Source: Deltaproteobacteria bacterium (GTDB lineage: Bacteria > Desulfobacterota > Desulfomonilia > Desulfomonilales > Desulfomonilaceae). From it: a stretch of 64,000 bases of DNA. The notes under the pieces were generated by a model. It worked only from the letters and a program-made list of their open reading frames with translations. It was not told where the DNA came from and made no database searches. The translations under genes and the position numbers were made by a program. Shown piece after piece: positions 36,432 to 44,890 of this stretch; the first letter of the stretch is position 1, and each line of letters starts with the position of its first letter. The DNA is taken from positions 1 through 64,000 of the forward strand of contig VGSG01000007.1 of NCBI GenBank assembly GCA_016875095.1, read 5' to 3'.

Positions 36432-37184
36432 CTATGGTCGCCTTACCAAGCCGCACGCCTCTCTTTGGGCCTCTTCGCTCTGAAACGCGGTCGGGTCCTC
36501 CAGGTACCGCCTCAGGACATCCCATTCCGCGGGGTTCATCACGGTCTTGAGCAGTGGTAGGCCCACGCTCTTGAACGGAACGAGGCTGAGCAGGTCGAGC
36601 CCTGCGTGCGACGCAGCCTCTGCAGCGCCTTGCTCTCTGTCGAGCACAACCGCAACGGTGCGGCATTGGACATGTTCCAGCCCCCGTTTGGCAACTTCGT
36701 GCTTCACCTGTTCCAACGCTATCAATTTGCTGTCGAATCGCGTGACCAGATCGTCAACCAGCGCGACTCGATCGCCGGACACCAGGTCGCCTTCAAGTAA
36801 TGAGTGCTCGCCGTATGCTCCGATCAGCGTCTTGAGCGCTTCTACAGACTTCACCCCTTCCATCTTTCGCGTGAACCCGGCGGGCAAACTGCCACACAGG
36901 GCAATGCCCGCCGCGATAGGCGCCCCGGCCATGGCTATGCCGATTACCCTGTTGACGTCGCCCGCTTCTTCCCGGATCATTCGCGCCATTGCGCGACAGA
37001 CCTTCTCAAAGACCGTAGGATATGAAGCCAGCGGCCTCAGTTGGATATAGAGAGGGCTGTACAAGCCCGATACAAGGGTCCACCCTTCGGGCCGATCTCG
37101 ATAGAAGGTCCGAATCATCCTGTTTTCATAGAGCATGATCACAATTTCTTTGGCCAGGAGTTCCTTTTCTTCCTTCCAGGACAT
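36432..37184 (-). CDS. Orotate phosphoribosyltransferase-like protein
   Basis: From the ATG at 37184, preceded by GGAGGAGAGCC, the protein has 250 residues. It has the PRTase fold: an N-terminal hood with GLYSPLYIQLRPLASYP like PyrE, GIAMAGAPIAAGIAL near 100, and the PRPP-binding VALVDDLVT. A C-terminal extension of about 60 residues is longer than in ordinary PyrE (about 210 aa). It could be PyrE or a close PRTase paralog. A longer frame to 37313 lacks support. Confidence 0.78.
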   Translation of the reverse strand: MSWKEEKELLAKEIVIMLYENRMIRTFYRDRPEGWTLVSGLYSPLYIQLRPLASYPTVFEKVCRAMARMIREEAGDVNRVIGIAMAGAPIAAGIALCGSLPAGFTRKMEGVKSVEALKTLIGAYGEHSLLEGDLVSGDRVALVDDLVTRFDSKLIALEQVKHEVAKRGLEHVQCRTVAVVLDREQGAAEAASHAGLDLLSLVPFKSVGLPLLKTVMNPAEWDVLRRYLEDPTAFQSEEAQREACGLVRRP

Positions 37185-37351
37185 GGGCTCTCCTCCGGGA
37201 CATCCGGACAGAATCGGTTCGATCCCCGCCGGGTATTCGGACTTTACAGGAAGCCGTCCGAGGCCCCGGAGAGGACTACCGAGACAGCATTGGCAAACGG
37301 GATGCTTTGTCAAGGAAATAATCGACGAGGAGCCGCGGCGCGGATCATTGG

Positions 37352-37379
37352 TTGACCTAAGGCATTCCCCAAGTATAAT
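37352..37379 (+). promoter_or_regulatory. Strong putative promoter
   Basis: TTGACC (37352-37357), a 16-nt spacer and a perfect TATAAT (37374-37379), about 50 bp before the fusion gene start at 37429. Confidence 0.6.
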
Positions 37380-37428
37380 TTGGTAGCGTAAGCTTTATGG
37401 GCATCGTTTGCAGGAATTGGGACACCAC

Positions 37429-39015
37429 ATGCTTGAAGGAAAGGATATCCTCATTATTGGCGCACGATCCGGCGGCTACGGAGAAGGGATAGCCCGGGCC
37501 GCGATTCGGGCGGGCGCACGCGTTTTCGGCACATCCCTCGCGCCGGACGATCCGAGAGAGAAGGAATTTTTTCAAGGCCTGGGAGCGGTTCTTATCGATG
37601 TCCCTCTCAAATACTCCTTCGATCACCGGGACCGCGTTCGCGACGAATTGCGCGGAATTGCGGATCGCCTTCGAGAAAAGGGTGTGAACCGCCTTCATGG
37701 TATGATTCACACGGTAGCCGGCGGGTTCCCGCGGCATCCTGCGGTCATGAAAGCCGTGGGGGACATACTCAAAGGCAAGCTGACATTCTCGGACCTTGCC
37801 ACTGCGGTCAAACGCGATGTGTACTACGTCAACGCGGGCTCGTTCGACGACACCGTCCGCGGACTCGCAGAACTCATTGACGATCGGACCCATCTGGCCG
37901 CGCTCACTTATCGGGGAGAGCTGCCCTATTTCATTTCGCGCTCCAAGCGCTATTTGGAAAAGCTTGCAAGTCGGCTTGCAAAGCAAGGCAAAAGGACCAT
38001 CGTCGCCGCGCTCCCCGAGGCATGGACCCAATCTTCGCAGTTCTTTACCGGGATCGAAATTGCGGTGATGCATAACTATTTGACGGAACTGCGCGGCGCG
38101 GAAAATGTCTCTGAAGAGCTTCGACCGGCCTTTGACGCCATGGAGCAATCATTGGCGGGCTTGGAGGGCTTCCAAACCGTCATGGAAGAGCTCCGGATGT
38201 TCTTCAGAAATCAGTGGACCGGCATCAACTCGGACTCAGACCTTGGTGACGTCCACCGCGTCGTTCACGAGCTGTTAGGCCGGCTGCGAGCGGAGGGCCG
38301 CTTCTCCATACTGCGGAGAGCGGTTGAAGTGGTCTCCGAGTTCGTGAGGGACGCGAGCGGCGAAATTGTTGTCAGGGAATTCATCGACGCTGGACGGTAC
38401 GAACCCGGCGACGTGCGCCAGGTCTACTACCGCGATTTGACCGGCCTGACTCGGATCCACGTCGCGAAACCTCGGGAGGAACCGCCTCGCCCGCCGGCGC
38501 GGATTCGCGAGTGGGTCGTTTTCGAAAAAGAGGAGATCCGCCGAACCCTGAACATGTATGGCGACAATTTCCTCTTTCTGGATCGGGTTGTCATGGAAGC
38601 GGGTGAATTCCATGACGGCGCGGTGGGATTCTGCACCTTTGTAGTGCCAACGCCCGACGAAAACCCCATCATGAAAGATCACTTCGTGGGGATGCCGCTC
38701 TTCGGCGGCCATCTTCAGATGGAGGCCGTGGCGCAATTCGGCACGTTCATGGTGCTGAAGTATCTTAAAGACAAGAAGCTTGTGCCTATCCTCACCGGGA
38801 CGGAATTTCCGGATCTGAACACCATGGCCCCGCCCGGAGAAAAGCTCACCATCATGGGAACGATCCATGTGCCCGAACGCCGCCACCTGGCGTTCGAGGC
38901 GTGGATAGAGAATCGATACGCCAGGTCGAAAGGCACAATTCGCGGCATGGTCATCAGCGAACGAATCATCAAGAAGATGATGGCTTCGTTCGCAGACGCC
39001 GACGCTGAAGAGTAG
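37429..39015 (+). CDS. Fusion of FabI-like Rossmann domain and FabA/FabZ-like hotdog dehydratase
   Basis: A 528-residue protein from the ATG at 37429 (an in-frame TTG at 37408 is possible). The first 255 residues resemble enoyl-ACP reductase/SDR folds: IGARSGGYGEGIARAAIRAG, GMIHTVAGG, and ALTYRGELPYFISRSKRYLEKL in the place of FabI's active-site Tyr and Lys, though the spacing is not identical. A helical linker follows (255-380). The last 140 residues are a hotdog of the 3-hydroxyacyl-ACP dehydratase type: KDHFVGMPLFGG with the catalytic His, then LQMEAVAQFG with the Glu. Dehydration and reduction of an acyl chain on one polypeptide is inferred. Confidence 0.8.
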   Translation: MLEGKDILIIGARSGGYGEGIARAAIRAGARVFGTSLAPDDPREKEFFQGLGAVLIDVPLKYSFDHRDRVRDELRGIADRLREKGVNRLHGMIHTVAGGFPRHPAVMKAVGDILKGKLTFSDLATAVKRDVYYVNAGSFDDTVRGLAELIDDRTHLAALTYRGELPYFISRSKRYLEKLASRLAKQGKRTIVAALPEAWTQSSQFFTGIEIAVMHNYLTELRGAENVSEELRPAFDAMEQSLAGLEGFQTVMEELRMFFRNQWTGINSDSDLGDVHRVVHELLGRLRAEGRFSILRRAVEVVSEFVRDASGEIVVREFIDAGRYEPGDVRQVYYRDLTGLTRIHVAKPREEPPRPPARIREWVVFEKEEIRRTLNMYGDNFLFLDRVVMEAGEFHDGAVGFCTFVVPTPDENPIMKDHFVGMPLFGGHLQMEAVAQFGTFMVLKYLKDKKLVPILTGTEFPDLNTMAPPGEKLTIMGTIHVPERRHLAFEAWIENRYARSKGTIRGMVISERIIKKMMASFADADAEE

Positions 39016-39122
39016 AGGCGTTTTCAGGGCCCAAGAACTTTTGTAAGGGCTTCCAAGGAGTGTTTTTTTCTGAACCCCTTTGAATAAACTCCGCTTTTCT
39101 GACAACACAGGTCTCGGATCGA

Positions 39123-40238
39123 ATGCCGCCTTCACCTGATGGCAACAGACCCATGGCGCCAAATCAGTGGGACTTGACCAAATCCGAAGGCAAGCTCGAA
39201 GAGCTGGAACGCGTGATCTCAGGCGCGCAAAAGCGTCCGATCCTGTTGCTGACCCATAACAACCCCGATCCGGACACCATCGCGAGCGCCGTGGGCCTGA
39301 GTTTTCTTTTCAAGAAGAGATCTCGCGTCAGGACCGTGATCGGGTACGGCGGGGTCGTCACTCGCGCTGAGAACAAGGCTATGGTCCAGAGGCTCCGGAT
39401 CAAGATGAGGCAGCTCAACAGCTTGATCCGCGCAACGTACTACGGGATCGCGCTTGTTGATGCCCAGCCCTGGACCGGGAACAATCTCTATCAAGACCGC
39501 GACGAGCCGCCCCTGATCGTCATCGATCACCACCCGATGCGAAAAGGCTCGCTGAAAGCGGAATTTCGAGACATCCGACCGAACGTGGGGGCCACTTCCA
39601 CCATCGTCACCGAGTATATTCTTTCCGCAGGACTCACCCCCACTCGCTCTCTGGCCAACGCGCTCTTGTACGGGATCAAGACGGATACCAATTCCTTGGC
39701 AAGAGGCGCTTCGGATAGAGACTTCTACGCGTTCAATTACCTTTTCCCGCTCTGTAACCCGCGCGTGGTGGCGCTCATCGAGAATCCGTCCCTCTCGCAA
39801 GAGCACTTCATGGATTTTTACCGAGGCCTTTCCGCCGCAACCGTGTATCGGGACGTGGTCATTGCCGATCTGGGAAAGGTTTATTCCGAAGATATCATCC
39901 CTCAATTGGCGGACCTGCTGCTTCGTCTCCAGGGAGTGAGTTGGTCGCTTGTGATGGGACGCACGGCCCAATTTCTCATCCTTTCCCTCAGGTCCACCTC
40001 GCGCACCCATCGGGCAGGCGCCGTCATTAGCCGTCTCGTGAGCAGACTGGGTTCGGCAGGCGGGCATATGGGAATGGCGGCCGGACAAGTCCCCTTGGAT
40101 AGCATGTCGGAAGATAAGCGGAGCGAGCTGTCCGAGACCCTGACCCACAAATTCCTCAAGATCCTGGACCGGCAAGGCTGCCAAGCCAGACCTCTTGCCG
40201 GCGCCTTGCCTGTTGAATTGAAGTCACAAGAAAAGTAA
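39123..40238 (+). CDS. DHH/DHHA1 family phosphoesterase, NrnA-like
   Basis: A 371-residue DHH-family protein, the group that degrades nanoRNA, pAp or cyclic dinucleotides. The manganese-binding motifs are THNNPDPDTIASAVGLSF (residues 43-60) in place of the usual H-x-D-x-D block, and VIDHHPMRKG near 134. The C-terminal DHHA1-like part has RAGAVISRLVSRLGSAGGHMGMAAG with a GGGH-like GGHMGMAAG. An ATG at 39153 is an alternative start. No regulator is beside it. Confidence 0.87.
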   Translation: MPPSPDGNRPMAPNQWDLTKSEGKLEELERVISGAQKRPILLLTHNNPDPDTIASAVGLSFLFKKRSRVRTVIGYGGVVTRAENKAMVQRLRIKMRQLNSLIRATYYGIALVDAQPWTGNNLYQDRDEPPLIVIDHHPMRKGSLKAEFRDIRPNVGATSTIVTEYILSAGLTPTRSLANALLYGIKTDTNSLARGASDRDFYAFNYLFPLCNPRVVALIENPSLSQEHFMDFYRGLSAATVYRDVVIADLGKVYSEDIIPQLADLLLRLQGVSWSLVMGRTAQFLILSLRSTSRTHRAGAVISRLVSRLGSAGGHMGMAAGQVPLDSMSEDKRSELSETLTHKFLKILDRQGCQARPLAGALPVELKSQEK

Positions 40239-40320
40239 AGACCCATGCGGAGCTTCTCTCCAGGGAAAGGCCGTCACCCTGCGATGGACGCCTCCATCTT
40301 TTCAACCAACCGCCATAGCT

Positions 40321-40506
40321 AGAGAGCTACAACGAATCATGAAAGTCCTGGGCTTCGGCGAGCGCTCCGTGGCTTCGCCTAGGAGGCCGGCGGCAGGAGC
40401 GCATCGTTGCGCAATAATTTGGAGGGGAGACTCATCTCCCCTCCAAACCACCCCATACGTAAATCCGAACAGGGTGCTTCATGCCGACGACTTTCACAGA
40501 AAGTTC
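40321..40506. repeat. Long dispersed repeat, copy B
   Basis: About 185 bp aligning with 28719-28896. A perfect 10-bp hairpin GGAGGGGAGA/TCTCCCCTCC with loop CTCA lies at 40421-40444 and is present in weaker form in copy A. Its right end supplies the last few codons and stop of the dehydrogenase gene at 40494. It fills the gap 40239-40493. Confidence 0.72.
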
Positions 40507-41477
40507 GCCGCGGCTCTTCGGGCTAACGCCTCCGTGTTGACGCAGAACCGGAGTGGACGGCCTTCTCGCAGCGCGTTGATGTTATCAGCCACGATCAGGC
40601 TCGTTATTTCGTAGTTTTGTCTGGTGACGCCGGCCACATGGGGCGTGGCAAAGACGTTCTTCATGGAAAGGAGCGGGCTGCGCGGATCCAGCGGCTCTTG
40701 CGAGAACACGTCCAAGCCCGCGCCGGCTATTGCGCCTCCATAAAGGGCTTCCAGCATAGCTTCCTCGTCAATTACCGGGCCGCGGGACGCATTGATCACA
40801 AAAGAAGTCGGCTTCATACGCCGAAAGAGCTCACGATTGAACAGACCACGGGTCTCATTGGTAAGCGCCACCGTGGAGACCACGAAATCAGCTTCAGCCG
40901 CAAATTCGTAGAGGTCCTCATGGCCGCCGATCTTGTCCGCTTCCGTTCCCACGTCTGTTCCGCCGCTCGGATTCCTGCGAATCGCCAAGACACGCATTCC
41001 CAAGCCCCGCAACTTGCGCGCGAGCGCTCTGCCGACGCGGCCGAATCCCACGATCAGCGCTGTTTGGCCGAACAAGGCATCCCCCATCGGCCCACCCCAC
41101 ACGCCGGATTGAAATGCGGCAAAGCATTCGTGGATTCTTCGGGCCACCCCAAGCATGAGAAAGACCGCGTGCTCCGCGGTGGATTCAGCGTTAACGCTCG
41201 CGTCGGAGGGCACATTGCAGACCATGATCCCTCGCTCGGTCGCCAAAGGCACATCCACAACTTCCAGCCCTACGCCAAATTGCTGGATCAGGCCGGCCCT
41301 TGTTGTGGCTATAAGCTCCGGCTCCAGACGGTGCACCAGGGGTATGAGCACGTCAGCGTCCACGCCGACACGGACCACCTCGTGGGCCGGGCAGCGCACG
41401 ATCTCATCGTGCGGCATGAGCTCGCGTAGCCTCCCCACTGCCATAGGAAACGACTTTCCACAGAGAATCACACGCAT
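40494..41477 (-). CDS. D-isomer-specific 2-hydroxyacid dehydrogenase
   Basis: A 327-residue NAD-dependent dehydrogenase of the SerA/VanH/glyoxylate reductase class. The nucleotide-binding GFGRVGRALARKLRG is near 150-164, and the catalytic residues are Arg in NASRGPVID, Glu in DVFSQEPLDP and His in TPHVAGVTRQN. The substrate is unknown. I chose the ATG at 41477 (RVILCGK start) as the frame upstream to 41579 is not family-like. The final residues ANFL and the stop come from the repeat at 40321-40506. Confidence 0.9.
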   Translation of the reverse strand: MRVILCGKSFPMAVGRLRELMPHDEIVRCPAHEVVRVGVDADVLIPLVHRLEPELIATTRAGLIQQFGVGLEVVDVPLATERGIMVCNVPSDASVNAESTAEHAVFLMLGVARRIHECFAAFQSGVWGGPMGDALFGQTALIVGFGRVGRALARKLRGLGMRVLAIRRNPSGGTDVGTEADKIGGHEDLYEFAAEADFVVSTVALTNETRGLFNRELFRRMKPTSFVINASRGPVIDEEAMLEALYGGAIAGAGLDVFSQEPLDPRSPLLSMKNVFATPHVAGVTRQNYEITSLIVADNINALREGRPLRFCVNTEALARRAAANFL

Positions 41478-41653
41478 GACGACACACCATTCAAAAACGG
41501 AACAATTGGTTTGAGCGCCGACACCGGAATCTGTCGGCTCTTTGGACGGGAAATTCTCCGGCGCACTCTTTACTGACAACGGATCTCGGTCACGCTTCGC
41601 AATTACCGGCCTCGGACGGACAGCTCTTATACAGAGCGTTTGTCGCGCAAAAC

Positions 41654-42094
41654 TCAGCGCTCCTCTGTATCATAATGATCCACCAACGCTGCAAGGACTC
41701 TACCGCGTCCGTCCACCGGGCAGACATTCGCTTCCAGGTACGCCGTGACGGGGAAGAGCGCACAGGTGTTCCCCGGGATCAAGAATTTGGGCAGATCAAT
41801 GCCCAGCACTTTTGACCTTGCCGTGCCGAAAGGCCGCGCCACAAGGGGCTCCCCCTGTACCGGGAGGCGAGGGTCCAGGGGAACCTTCACGCTCCGGACC
41901 TCGCCGGAACGTTCGCAGACCACGATCACCTGCTGCACGTTTCTGGCCTCGTCCGCAGGAGTGGATCCCTGCACGAAGCGTTGCCTGAACCCGCAATCAG
42001 GGCAGAACAGCTCGATCAGCTCGGCCTGAGGCCATGCCGGGAAAGGCGCCAAGAGCACTGCGGAGATGATGATAAGAAAGACCCGAGCGGCCAT
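41654..42094 (-). CDS. Small exported protein with zinc-ribbon-like cysteines
   Basis: A 146-residue protein with a signal peptide (MAARVFLIIISAVLLAPF, then PAWPQ). The mature part starts with a CPDCG motif, has single cysteines near VVCERSG and GNTCALF, and ends with NVCPVDGRGR. The cysteines could form disulfides or bind metal. No family is recognised. A promoter-like sequence inside the AT-rich element upstream (42167-42195) faces this gene. Confidence 0.68.
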   Translation of the reverse strand: MAARVFLIIISAVLLAPFPAWPQAELIELFCPDCGFRQRFVQGSTPADEARNVQQVIVVCERSGEVRSVKVPLDPRLPVQGEPLVARPFGTARSKVLGIDLPKFLIPGNTCALFPVTAYLEANVCPVDGRGRVLAALVDHYDTEER

Positions 42095-42131
42095 GTCACG
42101 GACCTCCGGTCGCTAATCAGGAATGGCTAAG

Positions 42132-42238
42132 CCAGGGGCCTTAATCGGTTGAAACGAATAAGTCAAGTAATATGTTCACTAATTTACATAATCAACTAAA
42201 TTAACAGATCTTTTTGTTTCATCAATTAAGGCCCCTGG
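42132..42238. repeat. 107-bp AT-rich element with 14-bp perfect inverted ends (gap 42095-42463)
   Basis: CCAGGGGCCTTAAT (42132-42145) and its exact complement ATTAAGGCCCCTGG (42225-42238) bracket an AT-rich core. The inner TGAAAC/GTTTCA extends the arms imperfectly to about 26 bp. The core holds divergent promoter-like pairs: TTGAAA/TATGTT (42149-42176, plus) and TTGATT/TATTAC (42167-42195, minus), facing the genes on both sides. MITE or regulatory element. Confidence 0.62.
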
Positions 42239-42463
42239 TCCCCTCAAGCTCCAAAATCACGGGCGCCATCATCCTCAGGGCAAGCGGCCTCTATTCCTAT
42301 GGTTCCCAATATAGCCGGCGCCAAGGCGGTTTGCAAGATCGCGCTGCAAGAAGTCAATATACTCTCCCCGCCCCAGTCCCCTTCATCGTTTTCTTCCGGG
42401 ATTTGACAACCCATTCTTCCGGTAACACTCTCATGATAGACCTGCACGGAAGGGGTGAGCGCT

Positions 42464-42826
42464 ATGATTGAGATTCTTGCGCAGAGTGAAGGCAGTGCGC
42501 TGGGGATTAAAGGAAGCGGAAAGCTTACGGACGAGGATTACAAGAACAACCTTATTCCGCGTCTTGAGGCGATCCTGAAAGAGCACCCGAAAGCCAATTT
42601 GCTCTTCTTGATGGACCATGACTTCAAGGGCTGGAAGTTGGGCGCGGCGCTGGATTATGCCAAATTCGGCGTCCACAACCGACACCGCTTCGACAAGGTC
42701 GCGGCTGTCTGCGGCCCGAACTGGGTTCACCTTGGGATGAAGCTGACATCCTACGTGACTGATGGAAAGATCCGCAGCTTCTCCTGCGATCAATTGAACG
42801 AAGCATGGGATTGGATCAAGTCCTGA
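42464..42826 (+). CDS. SpoIIAA-like (STAS-related) protein
   Basis: A 120-residue protein of the SpoIIAA-like group (PF11964 type), small cytoplasmic proteins with a STAS-like alpha/beta fold. Typical features are GKLTDEDYKNNLIPRLEAI and the FDKVAAVCGPNWVHLGMKL block followed by IRSFSCDQLNEAWDWI. A conserved Ser/Thr switch site is not obvious. The ATG at 42464 follows AAGGGGTGAG. It lies convergent to dxr, where many relatives carry rseP, but is unrelated to it. Confidence 0.83.
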   Translation: MIEILAQSEGSALGIKGSGKLTDEDYKNNLIPRLEAILKEHPKANLLFLMDHDFKGWKLGAALDYAKFGVHNRHRFDKVAAVCGPNWVHLGMKLTSYVTDGKIRSFSCDQLNEAWDWIKS

Positions 42827-42836
42827 ATTTGACAAC

Positions 42837-42886
42837 AAGGCCCGGCCCGAGAACAGTCAAGCCTGGCCGACAATGTCCTGGGCCTT
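42837..42886. terminator. Inverted repeat between convergent genes
   Basis: AAGGCCC (42837-42843) and GGGCCTT (42880-42886) bracket a GC-rich loop between the SpoIIAA-like gene and dxr. A U-run is absent, so the terminator role is tentative. Confidence 0.35.
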
Positions 42887-42920
42887 CCCTCAGGTTTAGG
42901 GCGAAATATAGGAAGCAGCC

Positions 42921-44081
42921 CTAGGCAACCGCATTTCGCTGCACGCGGGTAACTACGTCCGAATGGAACTGCTTGATTTCCTCCAGGTTGGTTACTCTGG
43001 CCGGTGGGACACTGTTCAGCGCATCCAACACGATTCGAGGAATGTCCATAAAGCCGATCCTGCGCGACAGGAACAGCTCCACGGCCACTTCATCAGCGGC
43101 ATTGAGTATGATCGAGGAGGCCCCTGTTTCATCATCGAGCGCGGAGTATGCGGCCCTCAGCAACGGGAATCGGTCCCAGTCAGGTTTCCGGAAGGTGAGC
43201 GATCCCAGGTGAGCAAAGTCTATCGCAGCCACGCCTGAATCTATGCGTTCGGGATAAGCCAGGGCATAGCTGATGGGAATACGCATGTCCGTGGCCCCGA
43301 GCTGAGCCAGTATCGACCCGTCCTCAAATTCCACCATTGAATGGCAGATGCTCTGCGGGTGAATCACCACCTCGATTCGCGAAGCCGACACGTCGAACAG
43401 CCATCGCGCCTCAATCACTTCAAATCCTTTATTCATCAGGGTTGCGGAATCGACCGTTACCTTGGGGCCCATCTTCCAGCGGGGATGCTCGAGCGTGCGC
43501 TCGACCGTGACTTGAGCCATTTCTTCGGGGGCCATCTCTCGAAACGGGCCCCCCGACGCGGTTAATATCAATCTGCGGATCGCCGCGTGTTGATTCCCCT
43601 CCAGACACTGAAAGATCGCGGACTGCTCCGAATCCACCGGGAGTAGCTTGACTCCCTTGCGGCGGACCGTCTCCATGAAAAGCGATCCGGCCATGACGAG
43701 CACTTCCTTGGTCGCAAGCGCAACGTCTTTGCCCGCGTTGACCGCAGCAAAGGTCGGGAGCAGTCCGGCGCTGCCCGGCAGGCCGCCTACCACAAGAGAT
43801 ACGATCGGGAGCGTCGCGGCCCGCTCCAACCCTTCCGCGGAATGCCCGATCCACAGTGAGGGCGAATGGTCCGCGAGGCGCTGTTTCAGCTCCCGCGCAA
43901 TCGCCTCATCAGCCACGGAGACAACGGAGGGCTGAAATTCCCGCACCTGCCCTTCCAGCAAGTCAAGCCGTGAACCCGCGGCCAGAGCTTCCACTCGAAA
44001 CAGGTCTGGATTGCGCCGGACCACATCGAGCGTCTGCACGCCGATTGATCCGGTCGATCCAAGTATTGCGATACGTTTCAT
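42921..44081 (-). CDS. dxr: 1-deoxy-D-xylulose 5-phosphate reductoisomerase
   Basis: Dxr makes 2-C-methyl-D-erythritol 4-phosphate in the non-mevalonate isoprenoid pathway. The 386-residue protein has the NADPH-binding GSTGSIGVQTLDV at 8-20, ALATKEVLVMAG, PVDSEQSAIFQCLEG with the metal-binding DSE, and VHPQSICHSMVEFEDGS. It is the last gene of the rpsB-to-dxr cluster and overlaps cdsA by 4 bp. rseP, often next, is missing. Confidence 0.97.
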   Translation of the reverse strand: MKRIAILGSTGSIGVQTLDVVRRNPDLFRVEALAAGSRLDLLEGQVREFQPSVVSVADEAIARELKQRLADHSPSLWIGHSAEGLERAATLPIVSLVVGGLPGSAGLLPTFAAVNAGKDVALATKEVLVMAGSLFMETVRRKGVKLLPVDSEQSAIFQCLEGNQHAAIRRLILTASGGPFREMAPEEMAQVTVERTLEHPRWKMGPKVTVDSATLMNKGFEVIEARWLFDVSASRIEVVIHPQSICHSMVEFEDGSILAQLGATDMRIPISYALAYPERIDSGVAAIDFAHLGSLTFRKPDWDRFPLLRAAYSALDDETGASSIILNAADEVAVELFLSRRIGFMDIPRIVLDALNSVPPARVTNLEEIKQFHSDVVTRVQRNAVA

Positions 44082-44890
44082 CTGAGAGTTGCGGTGCCGG
44101 TCAGCACGAGGAAGTAGTATGTGATTGGAAAAGAGAAGATGAGGCTGTCAGCTCGATCCATCAAACCGCCGTGACCCGGTATGCTGGAACCGAAGTCCTT
44201 CACCTGCGCTTTTCGTTTTATCGCGGATGCGCACAGATCGCCCACCGGGCCGGAAAGGGCCAGCAAGAGCGTGAGGACGACAAGGAGGCCGACCGACGCC
44301 AATTCGGGGACAACCAGCTTCATAGCCAGCATCCCCACGAAGTTTGCCGCAAGGCTTCCTAGCAGGCCCTCGATGGTCTTGGAAGGGCTCACCGACGATG
44401 CGAAATGGCGCTTTCCGAACGCTCGGCCCGCAAAATAAGCGCCCGCGTCACCCAGGCAGGTGATCACCAGCACGAAAAAAACCCATGCCACGCCAAGATC
44501 CACGCGTCGAAGCAAAATCGCGTGGCCGAGCGGGATCGCTACGTACGCGGCTGCCAAGATCATCTGAGAGGTGGATTCTATGGTTTTCTCTATACGATGG
44601 TAGAGCGCAAGGTGCACGAGGAGCACGAAGAGAGGCATCCAGACCGGCACCGCCAATACCGCGGCCGGAGGAGCTATGTACAATGCGGCTGCGATCAACG
44701 GCCCCAAGACTACCGTAATCTGCTTCTGGGGGAACACCCTCAGTTCGGGGAGCACCCGGGCCATTTCCCACAAACCGACCGCGGACAGGAAACCCACCAC
44801 GATCGTTATGCCTTCGACTCGGCCCCACAGAATCACGGGAACCAGAATGACTATGAGCACGGCGGCGGCTATCACCCGATGCAGCAGCAT
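44078..44890 (-). CDS. cdsA: Phosphatidate cytidylyltransferase
   Basis: CdsA makes CDP-diacylglycerol for phospholipid synthesis. A 270-residue integral membrane protein with about eight helices and the CdsA signature near its end, KDFGSSIPGHGGLMDRADSL, plus the metal-binding CLGDAGAYFAGRAFGK and SVSPSKTIEG. Its start meets the uppS stop and its stop overlaps the dxr start, so the three are translationally coupled. Confidence 0.96.
   Translation of the reverse strand: MLLHRVIAAAVLIVILVPVILWGRVEGITIVVGFLSAVGLWEMARVLPELRVFPQKQITVVLGPLIAAALYIAPPAAVLAVPVWMPLFVLLVHLALYHRIEKTIESTSQMILAAAYVAIPLGHAILLRRVDLGVAWVFFVLVITCLGDAGAYFAGRAFGKRHFASSVSPSKTIEGLLGSLAANFVGMLAMKLVVPELASVGLLVVLTLLLALSGPVGDLCASAIKRKAQVKDFGSSIPGHGGLMDRADSLIFSFPITYYFLVLTGTATLR

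Noticed and set aside
39219-40184. 321-aa minus-strand ORF opposite the DHH gene
   Set aside because: Antisense shadow without recognisable motifs.
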